From: a virus
Length of the DNA stretch: 64,000 bases
Reading direction: 5' to 3' (one strand)
IMG/VR virus record: IMGVR_UViG_3300025648_000526
Span: 1 to 64,000 of that record
Under the pieces are notes generated by a model that worked only from the letters and a program-made list of their open reading frames with translations, was not told the origin of the DNA and did no database searches. Within the stretch, counting starts at the first letter, position 1. Each line of letters opens with the position of its first letter. This document shows, piece after piece, positions 8,912 through 17,842 of this stretch. The position numbers were made by a program, and so were the translations under genes.

Positions 8912-8940
8912 TTGACAAATAACATTGGTTGTAGTACCAT
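8912..8940 (+). promoter_or_regulatory. Sigma70-type promoter for uvsY
   Basis: TTGACA at 8912-8917, a 17-bp spacer and TACCAT at 8935-8940. The -35 is perfect and the -10 matches four of six. It stands in the gap between a late structural gene and the recombination genes. Confidence 0.55.
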
Positions 8941-8965
8941 ATTATTTTAATAATGGATTTATATT

Positions 8966-9400
8966 ATGGAAAATTTAGAACAAGTCTTAAAATTATGGGA
9001 AAAAGATGCAGAGATTGACCAGACAGAACCTGGTAAAGAACTCATCAAGATACCTATTCTTCACAACAAATATCTTTCTATTCTCACTAAACACCGTATT
9101 GCATCTAAAAAGGCAAACTTTGATTACTTGCGTATGCGTAAACTGAAATGGGAATACTATACAGGTAAAACATCACAAGAAGAATTAGAAGAGCGTGGAT
9201 GGGAACCATTTAAATTCACACTCAAATCTGATGTGTCTACATACCTAGAATCTGATACTGATTTAATTAAACTTCTTGAAAAGAAAGTATATCATGAAGA
9301 ATGTGTTTCAGTTATAGAATCTATTATGAATGAATTGAAACAAAGAACATGGCAGTTAAGAGATTATATTTCTTGGGAAAAGTTTGTTGGTGGCCAATAA
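8966..9400 (+). CDS. uvsY: Recombination mediator UvsY
   Basis: A 144-residue helical protein of the UvsY family, close to T4 UvsY (137 aa). It loads the UvsX recombinase onto ssDNA coated by gp32. Recognisable features are the N-terminal 'LEQVLKLWEKDAEID', the basic central 'YLRMRKLKWEYYTG' and the C-terminal 'RTWQLRDYISWEKFVGG'. It starts a recombination cluster with uvsW two genes downstream. Confidence 0.93.
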   Translation: MENLEQVLKLWEKDAEIDQTEPGKELIKIPILHNKYLSILTKHRIASKKANFDYLRMRKLKWEYYTGKTSQEELEERGWEPFKFTLKSDVSTYLESDTDLIKLLEKKVYHEECVSVIESIMNELKQRTWQLRDYISWEKFVGGQ

Positions 9401-9860
9401 ATCTAATATTGCTAAAGGTAGAAATAGTTATGATGCTAATGTATCTAATAGCCTCGTGGCCTTTTTTAATAAAAATATTTCACCTTATCCAACAGAAGTT
9501 GGTAGTCCAAAGTTTGATTTAATACCAATTGAGAAACAAAAAGATGTAATGGTTAATGTTGCTCGTATGCATGCTCGTCAAGAGTATGATAGAATTATGA
9601 GCGTGGTTAAAATATTACAACAACAAGCATTAGAAATTAAACAAAGATTAGATGTTACCGATATGGTTCATGGTGCAGTTTATGAATTCCAAATATCTCA
9701 CGGACAAACTTATTGGTTATTGTTTGATTCTAAAATTCAAAAAACAAGATTGTGTATTCAAGGACCTGATGATTGGACATCTGGTAAACCAGAAAGTTAC
9801 GAATACATATGTCAAGTCAAATGGTTAGGTGATTACACTTGGATAGAAGTTGATGAGTGA
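9387..9860 (+). CDS. DUF2452-type conserved phage protein
   Basis: About 157 residues matching the DUF2452 family as I remember it: 'NSYDANVSNSLVAFF', 'ARMHARQEYDRIMSVV', 'LDVTDMVHGAVYEF', 'YWLLFDSK' and the strongly conserved end 'VKWLGDYTWIE'. Function is unknown. It sits between uvsY and uvsW with overlaps on both sides, so it may serve recombination. GTG at 9387 and TTG at 9384 are both possible starts. Confidence 0.75.
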   Translation: MVANKSNIAKGRNSYDANVSNSLVAFFNKNISPYPTEVGSPKFDLIPIEKQKDVMVNVARMHARQEYDRIMSVVKILQQQALEIKQRLDVTDMVHGAVYEFQISHGQTYWLLFDSKIQKTRLCIQGPDDWTSGKPESYEYICQVKWLGDYTWIEVDE

Positions 9861-11364
9861 TTTAATAATATCTAAAAAAGATGAAGTATATGCTAAGATA
9901 ACTTGTGAGAAACATTTAGCTCAAGAGTTATCGGAGTTTTTCACATTCTTTGTTCCTGGTTATCAATTTGTTCCTGCTTACCGTAATCGAATTTGGGATG
10001 GAAAGATAAGGATTTTCAATCTACAATCATACACACTATATCTTGGTTTGCTTTATTATATTGAAGAGTTTTGTGCATCACGAGGTTATACATTTGAATA
10101 TGATGATACCAGACCTGATGTTGAAGATGAATTTTCATTGTATCATGCAAAGAAATTTGCTGAAGAATTAAACCTACATTCAAGAGGACAAAAGATTGAA
10201 ATAAGAGAACATCAATTGGATGCTTTCTGTCAATCAATGCAAAAGCGTAGAGCGTTATTGGTATCACCAACTGCTTCTGGTAAATCTCTTATCATCTATC
10301 TTTTATTCAGACAACTTTTAGATTATCAAAATCTCAAAGGTCTTATTATTGTTCCAACCACATCTCTTGTTGAACAATTATATTCTGACTTTACCGACTA
10401 CTCATCTGAAAATGGATTTATTGTAGGTGAAAATGTTCACCGTATCTATCAAGGCAAAGATAAAGATGTTGATATGCCATTAACAATATCTACATGGCAA
10501 TCTCTTTATAAAATGCCTAAAGAATTCTTTCATCAATATGATTACATTATTGGTGATGAAGCACACTTATTTAAAGCACAATCTCTCACCACAATATTAA
10601 CTTCTTGTATCAATACCAAATACCGAGTAGGACTTACAGGAACTTTAGATGGTACAAAAACACATAAACTAGTATTAGAAGGTTTATTTGGTCCTGTTAA
10701 ACAAGTCACTACTACCAAAAAACTTATTGACAACAAGCAACTAGCAGAATTTCAAATTAAATGTTTAGTATTAAAGCATGATGAAGCTATTTGTAAATTA
10801 ATCAAGAATGCTGCCACTTATCAGAATGAATTAGAATATTTAATCTCATCTGAAGCAAGAAACAAATTCATCAAGAACCTTGCTGTGTCTTTGAATACAA
10901 ACACATTAGTTTTATTCCAAATGGTTGACAAACACGGCAAAATATTGTATAATATGATTAAAGATACGAAAAAGATTGGTGATAGAAAAGTATTTTTTGT
11001 TCATGGAGGAACTGACACAGATGACCGAGAAAATATTAGAAAAATTATGGAATCAGAATCTAATGCCATTGTTGTTGCATCTTTTGGCACTTTTTCTACT
11101 GGCATTAACATACGCAATCTTCACAATATTATTTTTGCTTCTCCTTCCAAAAGTCGCATACGAAACTTACAATCGATTGGTCGAGGATTACGCCAAGCGG
11201 AAGGCAAAGAAATAGCAACACTATATGATATTGCTGATGACTTACGAGTAGGCAAACATATGAACTTTACTCTCAAACATTTTGTTGAAAGAGTAAAAAT
11301 ATATACAGAAGAGAAATTTCCTTTTAAAATTTATAAAATAGGTTTAAAGAATGAATCAAATTAA
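9853..11364 (+). CDS. uvsW: UvsW ATP-dependent helicase
   Basis: A 503-residue superfamily 2 helicase. After an N-terminal DNA-binding region ('NRIWDGKIRIFN') come Walker A 'SPTASGKSL', the DEAH box 'IGDEAHLF', 'GLTGTLDG' (motif III) and motif VI 'QSIGRGLRQ'. T4 UvsW (502 aa) unwinds R-loops and recombination intermediates and shifts replication from origin-dependent to recombination-dependent mode. I chose ATG 9853 over TTG 9850; it overlaps the DUF2452 gene by 8 bp. Confidence 0.96.
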   Translation: MSDLIISKKDEVYAKITCEKHLAQELSEFFTFFVPGYQFVPAYRNRIWDGKIRIFNLQSYTLYLGLLYYIEEFCASRGYTFEYDDTRPDVEDEFSLYHAKKFAEELNLHSRGQKIEIREHQLDAFCQSMQKRRALLVSPTASGKSLIIYLLFRQLLDYQNLKGLIIVPTTSLVEQLYSDFTDYSSENGFIVGENVHRIYQGKDKDVDMPLTISTWQSLYKMPKEFFHQYDYIIGDEAHLFKAQSLTTILTSCINTKYRVGLTGTLDGTKTHKLVLEGLFGPVKQVTTTKKLIDNKQLAEFQIKCLVLKHDEAICKLIKNAATYQNELEYLISSEARNKFIKNLAVSLNTNTLVLFQMVDKHGKILYNMIKDTKKIGDRKVFFVHGGTDTDDRENIRKIMESESNAIVVASFGTFSTGINIRNLHNIIFASPSKSRIRNLQSIGRGLRQAEGKEIATLYDIADDLRVGKHMNFTLKHFVERVKIYTEEKFPFKIYKIGLKNESN

Positions 11365-11728
11365 AATATTAAGACTACAATCTGGTTTAGATGTTGTAGC
11401 CAATGTTTGCATTGATTTAAATGGATATAATTTAAAAGACCCAATGGTCGTTGATATTGACCATTCTGGTCCACGTGCTGGTTTGGTTATGCAACATTAT
11501 TTGCCGGTTCAAATCATTAAAAAGAATACAATCTCCGTGGCAAATAATAATATTCTCTGTGAAATAGAACCTTCTTTGGAATTTTCTGAATATTATGAAA
11601 ATACGGTATCTAAAATTGCTGAACTTCTCCGTGCTAAGTCCGTCATTGAAGAATTGTCTAAAGACGATTATAGTGATGTTATGGATGCTTTTGAAGATAT
11701 ATCATATGGAGATAAGGTAATACATTAA
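11351..11728 (+). CDS. Small beta-barrel (Lsm-like) protein of unknown function
   Basis: A 125-residue protein overlapping the uvsW end by 14 bp. Its N-terminus ('KILRLQSGLDVVANVCIDL') and pattern of short strands followed by 'LKDPMVVDI' resemble the product of 33927, so the two may be paralogues with an Sm-like barrel. Phage proteins with this pattern are sometimes called RNA-binding; I cannot confirm that. It precedes the late sigma factor gene. Confidence 0.55.
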   Translation: MNQIKILRLQSGLDVVANVCIDLNGYNLKDPMVVDIDHSGPRAGLVMQHYLPVQIIKKNTISVANNNILCEIEPSLEFSEYYENTVSKIAELLRAKSVIEELSKDDYSDVMDAFEDISYGDKVIH

Positions 11729-11817
11729 TATAATATATCAAAGGGGGACATACAGAACTATACATGATGTCAACCTATTTGTCAATAACTTATGTGGTAA
11801 ACTTGAAAGATAATAAA

Positions 11818-12387
11818 ATGACTGAAATCAAAAAAAAGAAAAAAGAATATGTAAACAATGCTGACTTCCTTGAGGCACTTATCAAGTATAAAGAAGGTTG
11901 TAGAGATGCTCAAGAAAAAGGAACTAAAGAACCTCCTATACCAAATTACATTGGTGAATGCTTCATGAAGATTGCCGAAGGATTATCACATAAAGCAAAC
12001 TTTATCAATTACACATATAGAGATGAAATGATTTCTGATGGTATTGAAAACTGTTTAATGTATTTTAATAATTTTGATCCAGATAAATCTAAAAATCCAT
12101 TTGCTTATTTTACACAGATTATTTACTTTGCTTTTCTACGAAGAATCCAAAAAGAAAAGAAACAGCAATATGTTAAGTATAAAGCAACAGAACAATTTGG
12201 TATATTAGATGAATTTGAAATGATGGAACTTGAAGATGGTACCATGAGGCAATTTGAAATGTATGATAATCTTTCAGAATTCATTGAGAACTTTGAAGAA
12301 ACTAAACGAAAGAAAAAAGAATTAAAAAAACCAAAAGGTATTGAGAAATTTCTAGATGAAGAACCCATTGAACCAGATACCGTATAA
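11818..12387 (+). CDS. gp55: Late transcription sigma factor gp55
   Basis: About 189 residues related to T4 gp55 (185 aa), the sigma-like factor that directs host RNA polymerase to TATAAATA late promoters together with the gp45 clamp. Matching segments are 'YVNNADFLEALIKYK', 'IAEGLSHKANFINY', 'DEMISDGIENCLMYFNNFD' and 'NPFAYFTQIIYFAFLRRIQKEKK', corresponding to sigma region 2. The frame stays open upstream to ATG 11764, but conservation starts at ATG 11818. A C-terminal acidic motif for clamp binding is not obvious. Confidence 0.93.
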   Translation: MTEIKKKKKEYVNNADFLEALIKYKEGCRDAQEKGTKEPPIPNYIGECFMKIAEGLSHKANFINYTYRDEMISDGIENCLMYFNNFDPDKSKNPFAYFTQIIYFAFLRRIQKEKKQQYVKYKATEQFGILDEFEMMELEDGTMRQFEMYDNLSEFIENFEETKRKKKELKKPKGIEKFLDEEPIEPDTV

Positions 12388-12781
12388 CGAAGAAAATCTG
12401 GCCAAGATATCAGAGATAATCAAAAAGAATTTAACGATTGATTTGATACCAAAGAAATGGCAAGCACGAAACATATCTAATCCTATGTTTGGTCATTGTC
12501 ATAATGTGGCTGGTTGTTTATATAAAGTTTTTGGTTCATCTGCTGTAAAGATGTATCGTGGCTTAGATGATGAAGGCATTTATCATTGGTGGGTTGTAGA
12601 TTTAAACGATAAGATTATTGATTTGACAGTTGAACAATATACAAGTCAAGGTAGAAATGCGCCATACGATAAAGGCGAAAAATCAGGACTACTTGGATTT
12701 CAATATAAGCAACGAGTTTTGAGATTAACAGAAAGGGTTATGGCAGAATATGAAAATAGGATTCACTTGTTCCGCATTTGA
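12356..12781 (+). CDS. Unknown protein with a Cys-His-Asp pattern
   Basis: A 141-residue protein overlapping gp55 by 32 bp. It contains 'GHCHNVAGCLYKVFG', 'GIYHWWVVDLNDKIIDLT' and 'RNAPYDKG'. The order Cys-His-Asp recalls papain-like or transglutaminase-like enzymes, but I cannot assign a family and treat this as a hint. Similar proteins occur in other T4-like genomes near gp55 and gp47. It overlaps the next gene by 32 bp. Confidence 0.55.
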   Translation: MKNPLNQIPYNEENLAKISEIIKKNLTIDLIPKKWQARNISNPMFGHCHNVAGCLYKVFGSSAVKMYRGLDDEGIYHWWVVDLNDKIIDLTVEQYTSQGRNAPYDKGEKSGLLGFQYKQRVLRLTERVMAEYENRIHLFRI

Positions 12782-13151
12782 TTTGTTCCACGCAGGTCAT
12801 ATCATGATGCTAAAAGAGGCAAAAACACATTGTGATTATCTCATTGTAGGACTTCAAACAGACCCCACACTTGATAGGCCAGAAAAGAATAAGCCTGTTC
12901 AATCGGTATTTGAGCGATTTATCCAACTACAAGCTTGTAAGTATATTGATGAAATTATTCCATATTCTACCGAAAAAGATTTGATGGACATCTTGCTTTC
13001 CATCAAAATTGATGTTAGGATAGTCGGTCGTGAATATGAATTTAAAGATTTTACCGGTAAAAAGATACCTGGTATTAAAATCATTTATAATAATAGAAAG
13101 CATTCTTTCTCAACAACTGAACTCCGACAAAGAGTTAAAGATTTATCATAA
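12750..13151 (+). CDS. Cytidylyltransferase (glycerol-3-phosphate type)
   Basis: A 133-residue nucleotidyltransferase with the family signature 'FDLFHAGHIMMLKEAK' (HxGH, residues ~14-18), 'YLIVGLQTDP' and the C-terminal 'FSTTELRQRV' corresponding to the ISST(x)IR motif. Length and sequence fit TagD or RfaE-C type enzymes that transfer CMP or AMP to a phosphorylated alcohol or sugar. It could feed the glycan island at 44-51 kb. The real substrate cannot be read from the sequence. Confidence 0.88.
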   Translation: MKIGFTCSAFDLFHAGHIMMLKEAKTHCDYLIVGLQTDPTLDRPEKNKPVQSVFERFIQLQACKYIDEIIPYSTEKDLMDILLSIKIDVRIVGREYEFKDFTGKKIPGIKIIYNNRKHSFSTTELRQRVKDLS

Positions 13152-14221
13152 TGAAAATAGCAATTATAACAGACCAACATTTTGGTGCTAGAAACGATTC
13201 AACACAATTTCTAGATTTTTACGAGAAGTTTTATCGTGATACATTCTTTCCAAAATTAGTTGAAAATAATATCACAACACTCCTTATCCTTGGAGATACT
13301 TTTGATAGAAGAAAGTATGTGAATTTCAATACACTCAAACGAACTAAAGAAATGTTCTTTGATAAATTGGTTGAATTGAATATCAAAATCCATATGATTG
13401 CAGGTAATCATGATACTTATTTCAAAAATACCAATGATGTTAATTCTGTTGATTTATTATTAGCAGAATATAACAACATTGAAATTCTTGATACACCAAC
13501 TGACATATATCTTGATGAAACTGCAATCTGCATGATACCATGGATAGCACCAGATAATTATGCTCAAGCTATGCAACATATTCAAGAATCTGATGCTATT
13601 GTTTGTATGGGACATTTTGAGATTGCTGGGTTTGCTATGCAACGAGGTTTTCCAAGTCAAGAAGGTTTAGATAGAAATATATTCAAACGATTTGATATGG
13701 TATTCTCTGGTCATTATCATCACAGGCATCATCAAGATAATATTTACTATCTTGGTAATCCATACGAATTAACATGGGGTGACTATGATGACACTCGTGG
13801 TTTCCATTTATTTGATACAGAAAAACTTGAACTTGAATTTGTTGCTAATCCAAATACAATGTTCCACAAGTTACCTTATAACGATAAAGAAAACTCCATT
13901 ACAGAAATCAATAATATGGATTTAAGTAAGTATACCAACACATATGTTAAAGTTGTTGTTATCAATAAAACTAATCCATTCTTGTTTGACAAGTTTATGG
14001 CAAATCTATATTCAGTTAATCCTGCTGATGTTACCGTGGCAGAAGATTTTACAGACTTGACAGAAGGCGTGGAAGATGATATGGTGGACCAGGCTGAAGA
14101 CACAATGTCAATTATTGAAAAGTTTGTGGATGGAATTAAAGAAGAAAATATTGATAACATTAGACTTAAAACTGTGATGCGTAACCTTTACGTTGAAGCA
14201 CTTAATATAGAGAACGAATGA
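13151..14221 (+). CDS. gp47: Recombination nuclease subunit gp47 (Mre11/SbcD-like)
   Basis: A 356-residue calcineurin-like phosphoesterase with all metal-binding motifs: 'DQHFGAR' (start), 'LGDTFDRR' near residue 48, 'AGNHDTY' near residue 81, 'MGHFE' and 'SGHYHHRHH'. With gp46 it forms the nuclease that resects DNA ends for recombination-dependent replication and degrades host DNA. It overlaps gp46 by 4 bp (ATGA), so the subunits are probably translated together. Confidence 0.97.
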   Translation: MKIAIITDQHFGARNDSTQFLDFYEKFYRDTFFPKLVENNITTLLILGDTFDRRKYVNFNTLKRTKEMFFDKLVELNIKIHMIAGNHDTYFKNTNDVNSVDLLLAEYNNIEILDTPTDIYLDETAICMIPWIAPDNYAQAMQHIQESDAIVCMGHFEIAGFAMQRGFPSQEGLDRNIFKRFDMVFSGHYHHRHHQDNIYYLGNPYELTWGDYDDTRGFHLFDTEKLELEFVANPNTMFHKLPYNDKENSITEINNMDLSKYTNTYVKVVVINKTNPFLFDKFMANLYSVNPADVTVAEDFTDLTEGVEDDMVDQAEDTMSIIEKFVDGIKEENIDNIRLKTVMRNLYVEALNIENE

Positions 14222-15933
14222 TTATATTTCAAAAATTACGATGGAAGAATATTCTTTCCACACCTAACGTCTTTACTGAAATTAATTTAGTAAGGTCACC
14301 TAATACTCTAATCATAGGCAAAAATGGTGCAGGTAAATCCACTATTCTTGATGCGCTATGTTTTGGTTTATTTGGTAAACCATTTCGTAAAATACCTAAA
14401 GCATCTTTACTTAATTCTATCAATCAAGCAGAAGGCATTGTTGAAGTAGAATTTTCTATTGGCCAAAAACAATATAAAGTTATTCGTGGTATTAAACCTA
14501 ATACATTTGAAGTTTATCTTAACGGCAAGTTAGTAGACCAAGATGCTAAATCAGTAGACTATCAAGAGCAATTAGAAAAGCATATTCTTAAACTCAATTA
14601 TAAATCATTCACACAAGTGGTTATATTGGGTTCTGCTTCATTTGTTCCGTTCATGCAATTATCACCAGGTGATAGAAGAGCAATCATTGAAGACTTATTA
14701 GATATTCAAATATTCTCAACAATGAATTCTGTTGTTAAAGATAAGATGTCCATTATTAAAGATAGTTATACCAAAAACAAATATGATATGGACTTAACTG
14801 CTGAAAAAATTAAACTTCAGAAAGAGGCCATTGAAGAGCATAAGAAACACAATGATTCAGAAATAGAAAAAAAGAAAAACGAAATAGAAACATCAGAGCA
14901 ACAAATAGCACAATTACTTGAAGACTGTGTTTTAGTCCAAAAGCACATTGATGTATTACAAAGTAAGATTAATGATAAACTTAGCATTGAAACGAAATCT
15001 AGAAAACTTCTACAACTTGAAGCTAAATTAGAATCTAATGTTAAAAAAATTGAAAAGGATATAACATTTTATGAAGAAAACGACAACTGCCCAACCTGTA
15101 AACAGAATATCGAGGAGTCTTTTAGAACAGAGCAAGTTGATACTCGAAGGACAAAACTTGGTGAAATCACAACAGGACTCCAAGGACTCGCATCCCAAAT
15201 TGAATCAGCTAATAGAAGAATTATTGAAATCCAAGGAATAATTAAACATATTCAAGAACACAATAATGAGATTGTTAAACACAACTCTACAATATCTGCT
15301 GTTCAAACATATATTAGTAAATTACAAACAGAAATACAAGACCTAACATCTCATAAAGATAACCTTGAAGATGAGAATGCTAAATTAAAAGAACTTAAAG
15401 AAGCTCTTGCTGAATTGATTGCAAAACAGGAAGAATTATCTGTTGAAAAACAATATCTAGAAATTGCTTCATCATTATTAAAAGATACAGGTATCAAAAC
15501 AAAGATTATTCGCCAATACTTACCTATCATGAATAAATTGATTAATAAGTATTTGGCTGCAATGGATTTCTTCGTGAATTTTAATATCAATGAGAATTTT
15601 GAAGAAACAATTAAATCTAGACACCGAGATGAATTTAGTTATGCTAATTTTTCAGAAGGCGAAAAGATGAGAATTGATTTGGCACTATTATTTACATGGC
15701 GCCAAATTGCTAAACTAAAGAATTCTACAAATACCAATCTATTAATATTAGACGAAGTGTTTGATTCTTCTTTAGACGGTGTAGGTACGGAAGAGTTTTT
15801 AAAACTAATACACGATATGCGAACTGATACGAATGTATTTGTCATCTCTCACAAAGGTGACCAATTGTTTGATAAGTTCCGTTCAATAATCAAATTTGAG
15901 AAAATTAATAACTTTAGTCAGGTGGCAAAATGA
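14218..15933 (+). CDS. gp46: Recombination ATPase subunit gp46 (Rad50/SbcC-like)
   Basis: A 571-residue SMC-like ATPase: Walker A 'IGKNGAGKS' at residues 33-41, long coiled coils with a zinc hook 'CPTCKQ' near residue 293, the ABC signature 'NFSEGEKMRIDLAL' and Walker B 'LLILDEVFDSSLDG'. It is the ATPase partner of gp47. It overlaps the next gene by 4 bp. Confidence 0.97.
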   Translation: MIIFQKLRWKNILSTPNVFTEINLVRSPNTLIIGKNGAGKSTILDALCFGLFGKPFRKIPKASLLNSINQAEGIVEVEFSIGQKQYKVIRGIKPNTFEVYLNGKLVDQDAKSVDYQEQLEKHILKLNYKSFTQVVILGSASFVPFMQLSPGDRRAIIEDLLDIQIFSTMNSVVKDKMSIIKDSYTKNKYDMDLTAEKIKLQKEAIEEHKKHNDSEIEKKKNEIETSEQQIAQLLEDCVLVQKHIDVLQSKINDKLSIETKSRKLLQLEAKLESNVKKIEKDITFYEENDNCPTCKQNIEESFRTEQVDTRRTKLGEITTGLQGLASQIESANRRIIEIQGIIKHIQEHNNEIVKHNSTISAVQTYISKLQTEIQDLTSHKDNLEDENAKLKELKEALAELIAKQEELSVEKQYLEIASSLLKDTGIKTKIIRQYLPIMNKLINKYLAAMDFFVNFNINENFEETIKSRHRDEFSYANFSEGEKMRIDLALLFTWRQIAKLKNSTNTNLLILDEVFDSSLDGVGTEEFLKLIHDMRTDTNVFVISHKGDQLFDKFRSIIKFEKINNFSQVAK

Positions 15934-16499
15934 GTGATGAAATAAAATTTAATACGGAAGAATTAGCAAAACCAACCTTAACAAAGGTACCAGTTGAAAC
16001 ATTTCAATTGGTTCCTGAAACACATCCCTTACTTAAACAGGTTTTACCAGAGTTTGATTTCTCTAAACCTCCTGTTGATCCAAATAAATTCGCTTCTACA
16101 TTGGTAGAAACTTGTAAGGCAAATCACGGTATTGGTTTATCAGCCAATCAATGTGGATTTAATCATAGAGTTTTTGTTATGGGTGCTAATGATGATTATG
16201 TGGCATTTTATAATCCAAAGATTACCAAATTTGAAGGCGAAGCACATATGATTGAAGGATGCTTATCTTTTCCTTTCTTGGCATTACGAATCACTAGACC
16301 TGAAACGATTGAGGTTGAATACCAAGATTTCAATGGTGAAAAGAAAACTGCCAAATTTAGTGGATTATCTGCTCGTTGTTTCCAACATGAATTGGATCAC
16401 ATGAACGGCCTTGTATACACATCAAAAGCAAAACCACTAGCTTTGAAAATGGGTATGGATAAAAGAAATAAAATTTTGAAGAAAATAGGATTAAAATAA
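15930..16499 (+). CDS. def: Peptide deformylase
   Basis: A 189-residue metalloenzyme with the three deformylase motifs: 'GIGLSANQ' (~67-74), 'EGCLSFP' (~109-115, metal Cys) and 'HELDHMNG' (~150, metal His and catalytic Glu). It removes formyl groups from new proteins. Deformylases are recurrent auxiliary genes of marine T4-like phages. It has a ~50-residue N-terminal extension before motif 1. It is tightly linked to gp46 and the next gene. Confidence 0.96.
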   Translation: MSDEIKFNTEELAKPTLTKVPVETFQLVPETHPLLKQVLPEFDFSKPPVDPNKFASTLVETCKANHGIGLSANQCGFNHRVFVMGANDDYVAFYNPKITKFEGEAHMIEGCLSFPFLALRITRPETIEVEYQDFNGEKKTAKFSGLSARCFQHELDHMNGLVYTSKAKPLALKMGMDKRNKILKKIGLK

Positions 16500-17764
16500 T
16501 GGCAACACCAATTGAATTTGTAGAGAAACAATGGTCAGAATGGCAAGAGGCCAATCCTCCATCATCTATTGAACATATTGACGAAGCAGAGCTCAAAGAA
16601 AAACTTATTTCTGATTTGACTTATGCATCTCAAATGGATGTTAAAGAATATACTCTCTATCAAAAATGGTGTGAAGTGAAAGAAAGATATCCAACTCAAA
16701 TGGTGTCTACACTATTTGGTGAAGAACTTCAAATGGTTAATCCAGAACAAGAAAAGATTATTAAAGATGTTAAAACAAACTTTTGGATGCCAGATAATCC
16801 AGATGATTATGAAAAGTTACAACCTATATTAGAATTATCTAATGGAGATTTGGCAGAAAGATGGAATGCTATTAGAACATTCTCATCAACAATGAAAAAT
16901 AATTCAAATATTGGCAGAAATCTATTCTATACAGTAAAAGATGAACCTACTGGCAAATATCTTGGTGTGATTTGTATCTCATCTGACTTTCTTGATTTGA
17001 CACCAAGAGATAAAGCAATTGGTTGGTCTAGAGATGTTAAAACACAACAAGGCATGATTAATCATACAGCAATTGGTTCAACAATTGTTCCATTACAACC
17101 GCTTGGTTATAATTACATGGGTGGTAAGTTGCTTGCTTTATTATGTTTAGATGATAGAATTCAGAAAGATTGGAAAGAAAGATATGGTGATACTCTTGTG
17201 GCAGTTACCACAACATCACTATATGGTAAAGCAAAAGCTGGTGGGTTATCTCAATATGATGGTCTAGAACATTGGAACGCTATGGGATTCTCATCTGGTT
17301 CTGTTGCCTTTGAACCTAAACGCACAACCTCAAAGATGATATATGATTGGATTAAAGAGAATTATCCACGCAAATACTTTGAATGGTGGGATGCCAAAAA
17401 TACTCAAGGTCTTCCACTTAAGCGTGACCATAAGAACCGTTCATTAAACTTTGCTTATCCAAAACTTGGTATACCTAAGCAACTTATTAGAACAGAGCAT
17501 CAACGTGGTATTTACTTTGCACCACTCTATAACAATACAAACGAATATTTAAGAAAAGAAATTACTGACGACCAGTTGGTTAAATCATTTGATACTTCTA
17601 CTAAAGCACTTACTGATATTTGGAAAACCAAATATGCTAAAGGTAGAATATCAATGCTCAAGAAGAAAGATAAGGTATCTAAAGAATCCTTATTCTATGA
17701 TGACTTAATTTACCTCACTTGGGAAGAAACAAAAGAAAAATATCTTGTTCAAGTTGGTAGATAG
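16499..17764 (+). CDS. DUF4338/DruA-like protein, copy 1
   Basis: A 421-residue protein whose middle (~140-290) carries 'GRNLFYTVKD', 'KYLGVICISSDFLDL', 'IGWSRDVKTQQGMINHTAIG', 'PLQPLGYNYMGGKLLALLC' and 'TTSLYGKAKAGGLSQYDG'. This pattern resembles DUF4338, the domain of DruA in the Druantia antiphage system. The family resemblance is from memory. A clear paralogue is encoded at 40829. Function in phage is unknown; DNA or nucleotide handling near replication genes is possible. A 78-bp gap follows. Confidence 0.6.
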   Translation: MATPIEFVEKQWSEWQEANPPSSIEHIDEAELKEKLISDLTYASQMDVKEYTLYQKWCEVKERYPTQMVSTLFGEELQMVNPEQEKIIKDVKTNFWMPDNPDDYEKLQPILELSNGDLAERWNAIRTFSSTMKNNSNIGRNLFYTVKDEPTGKYLGVICISSDFLDLTPRDKAIGWSRDVKTQQGMINHTAIGSTIVPLQPLGYNYMGGKLLALLCLDDRIQKDWKERYGDTLVAVTTTSLYGKAKAGGLSQYDGLEHWNAMGFSSGSVAFEPKRTTSKMIYDWIKENYPRKYFEWWDAKNTQGLPLKRDHKNRSLNFAYPKLGIPKQLIRTEHQRGIYFAPLYNNTNEYLRKEITDDQLVKSFDTSTKALTDIWKTKYAKGRISMLKKKDKVSKESLFYDDLIYLTWEETKEKYLVQVGR

Positions 17765-17842
17765 TAGTAAGGATATTAATTCAGTAGAATTAGTATCTGG
17801 TAGTATTATTTTAGATGTTCTAATTTAATTAAGGAGAATTAT

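Noticed and set aside
10976-11215. 79-aa hydrophobic plus-strand frame within uvsW.
   Set aside because: It lies entirely inside the conserved C-terminal helicase domain in another frame and lacks a ribosome site.
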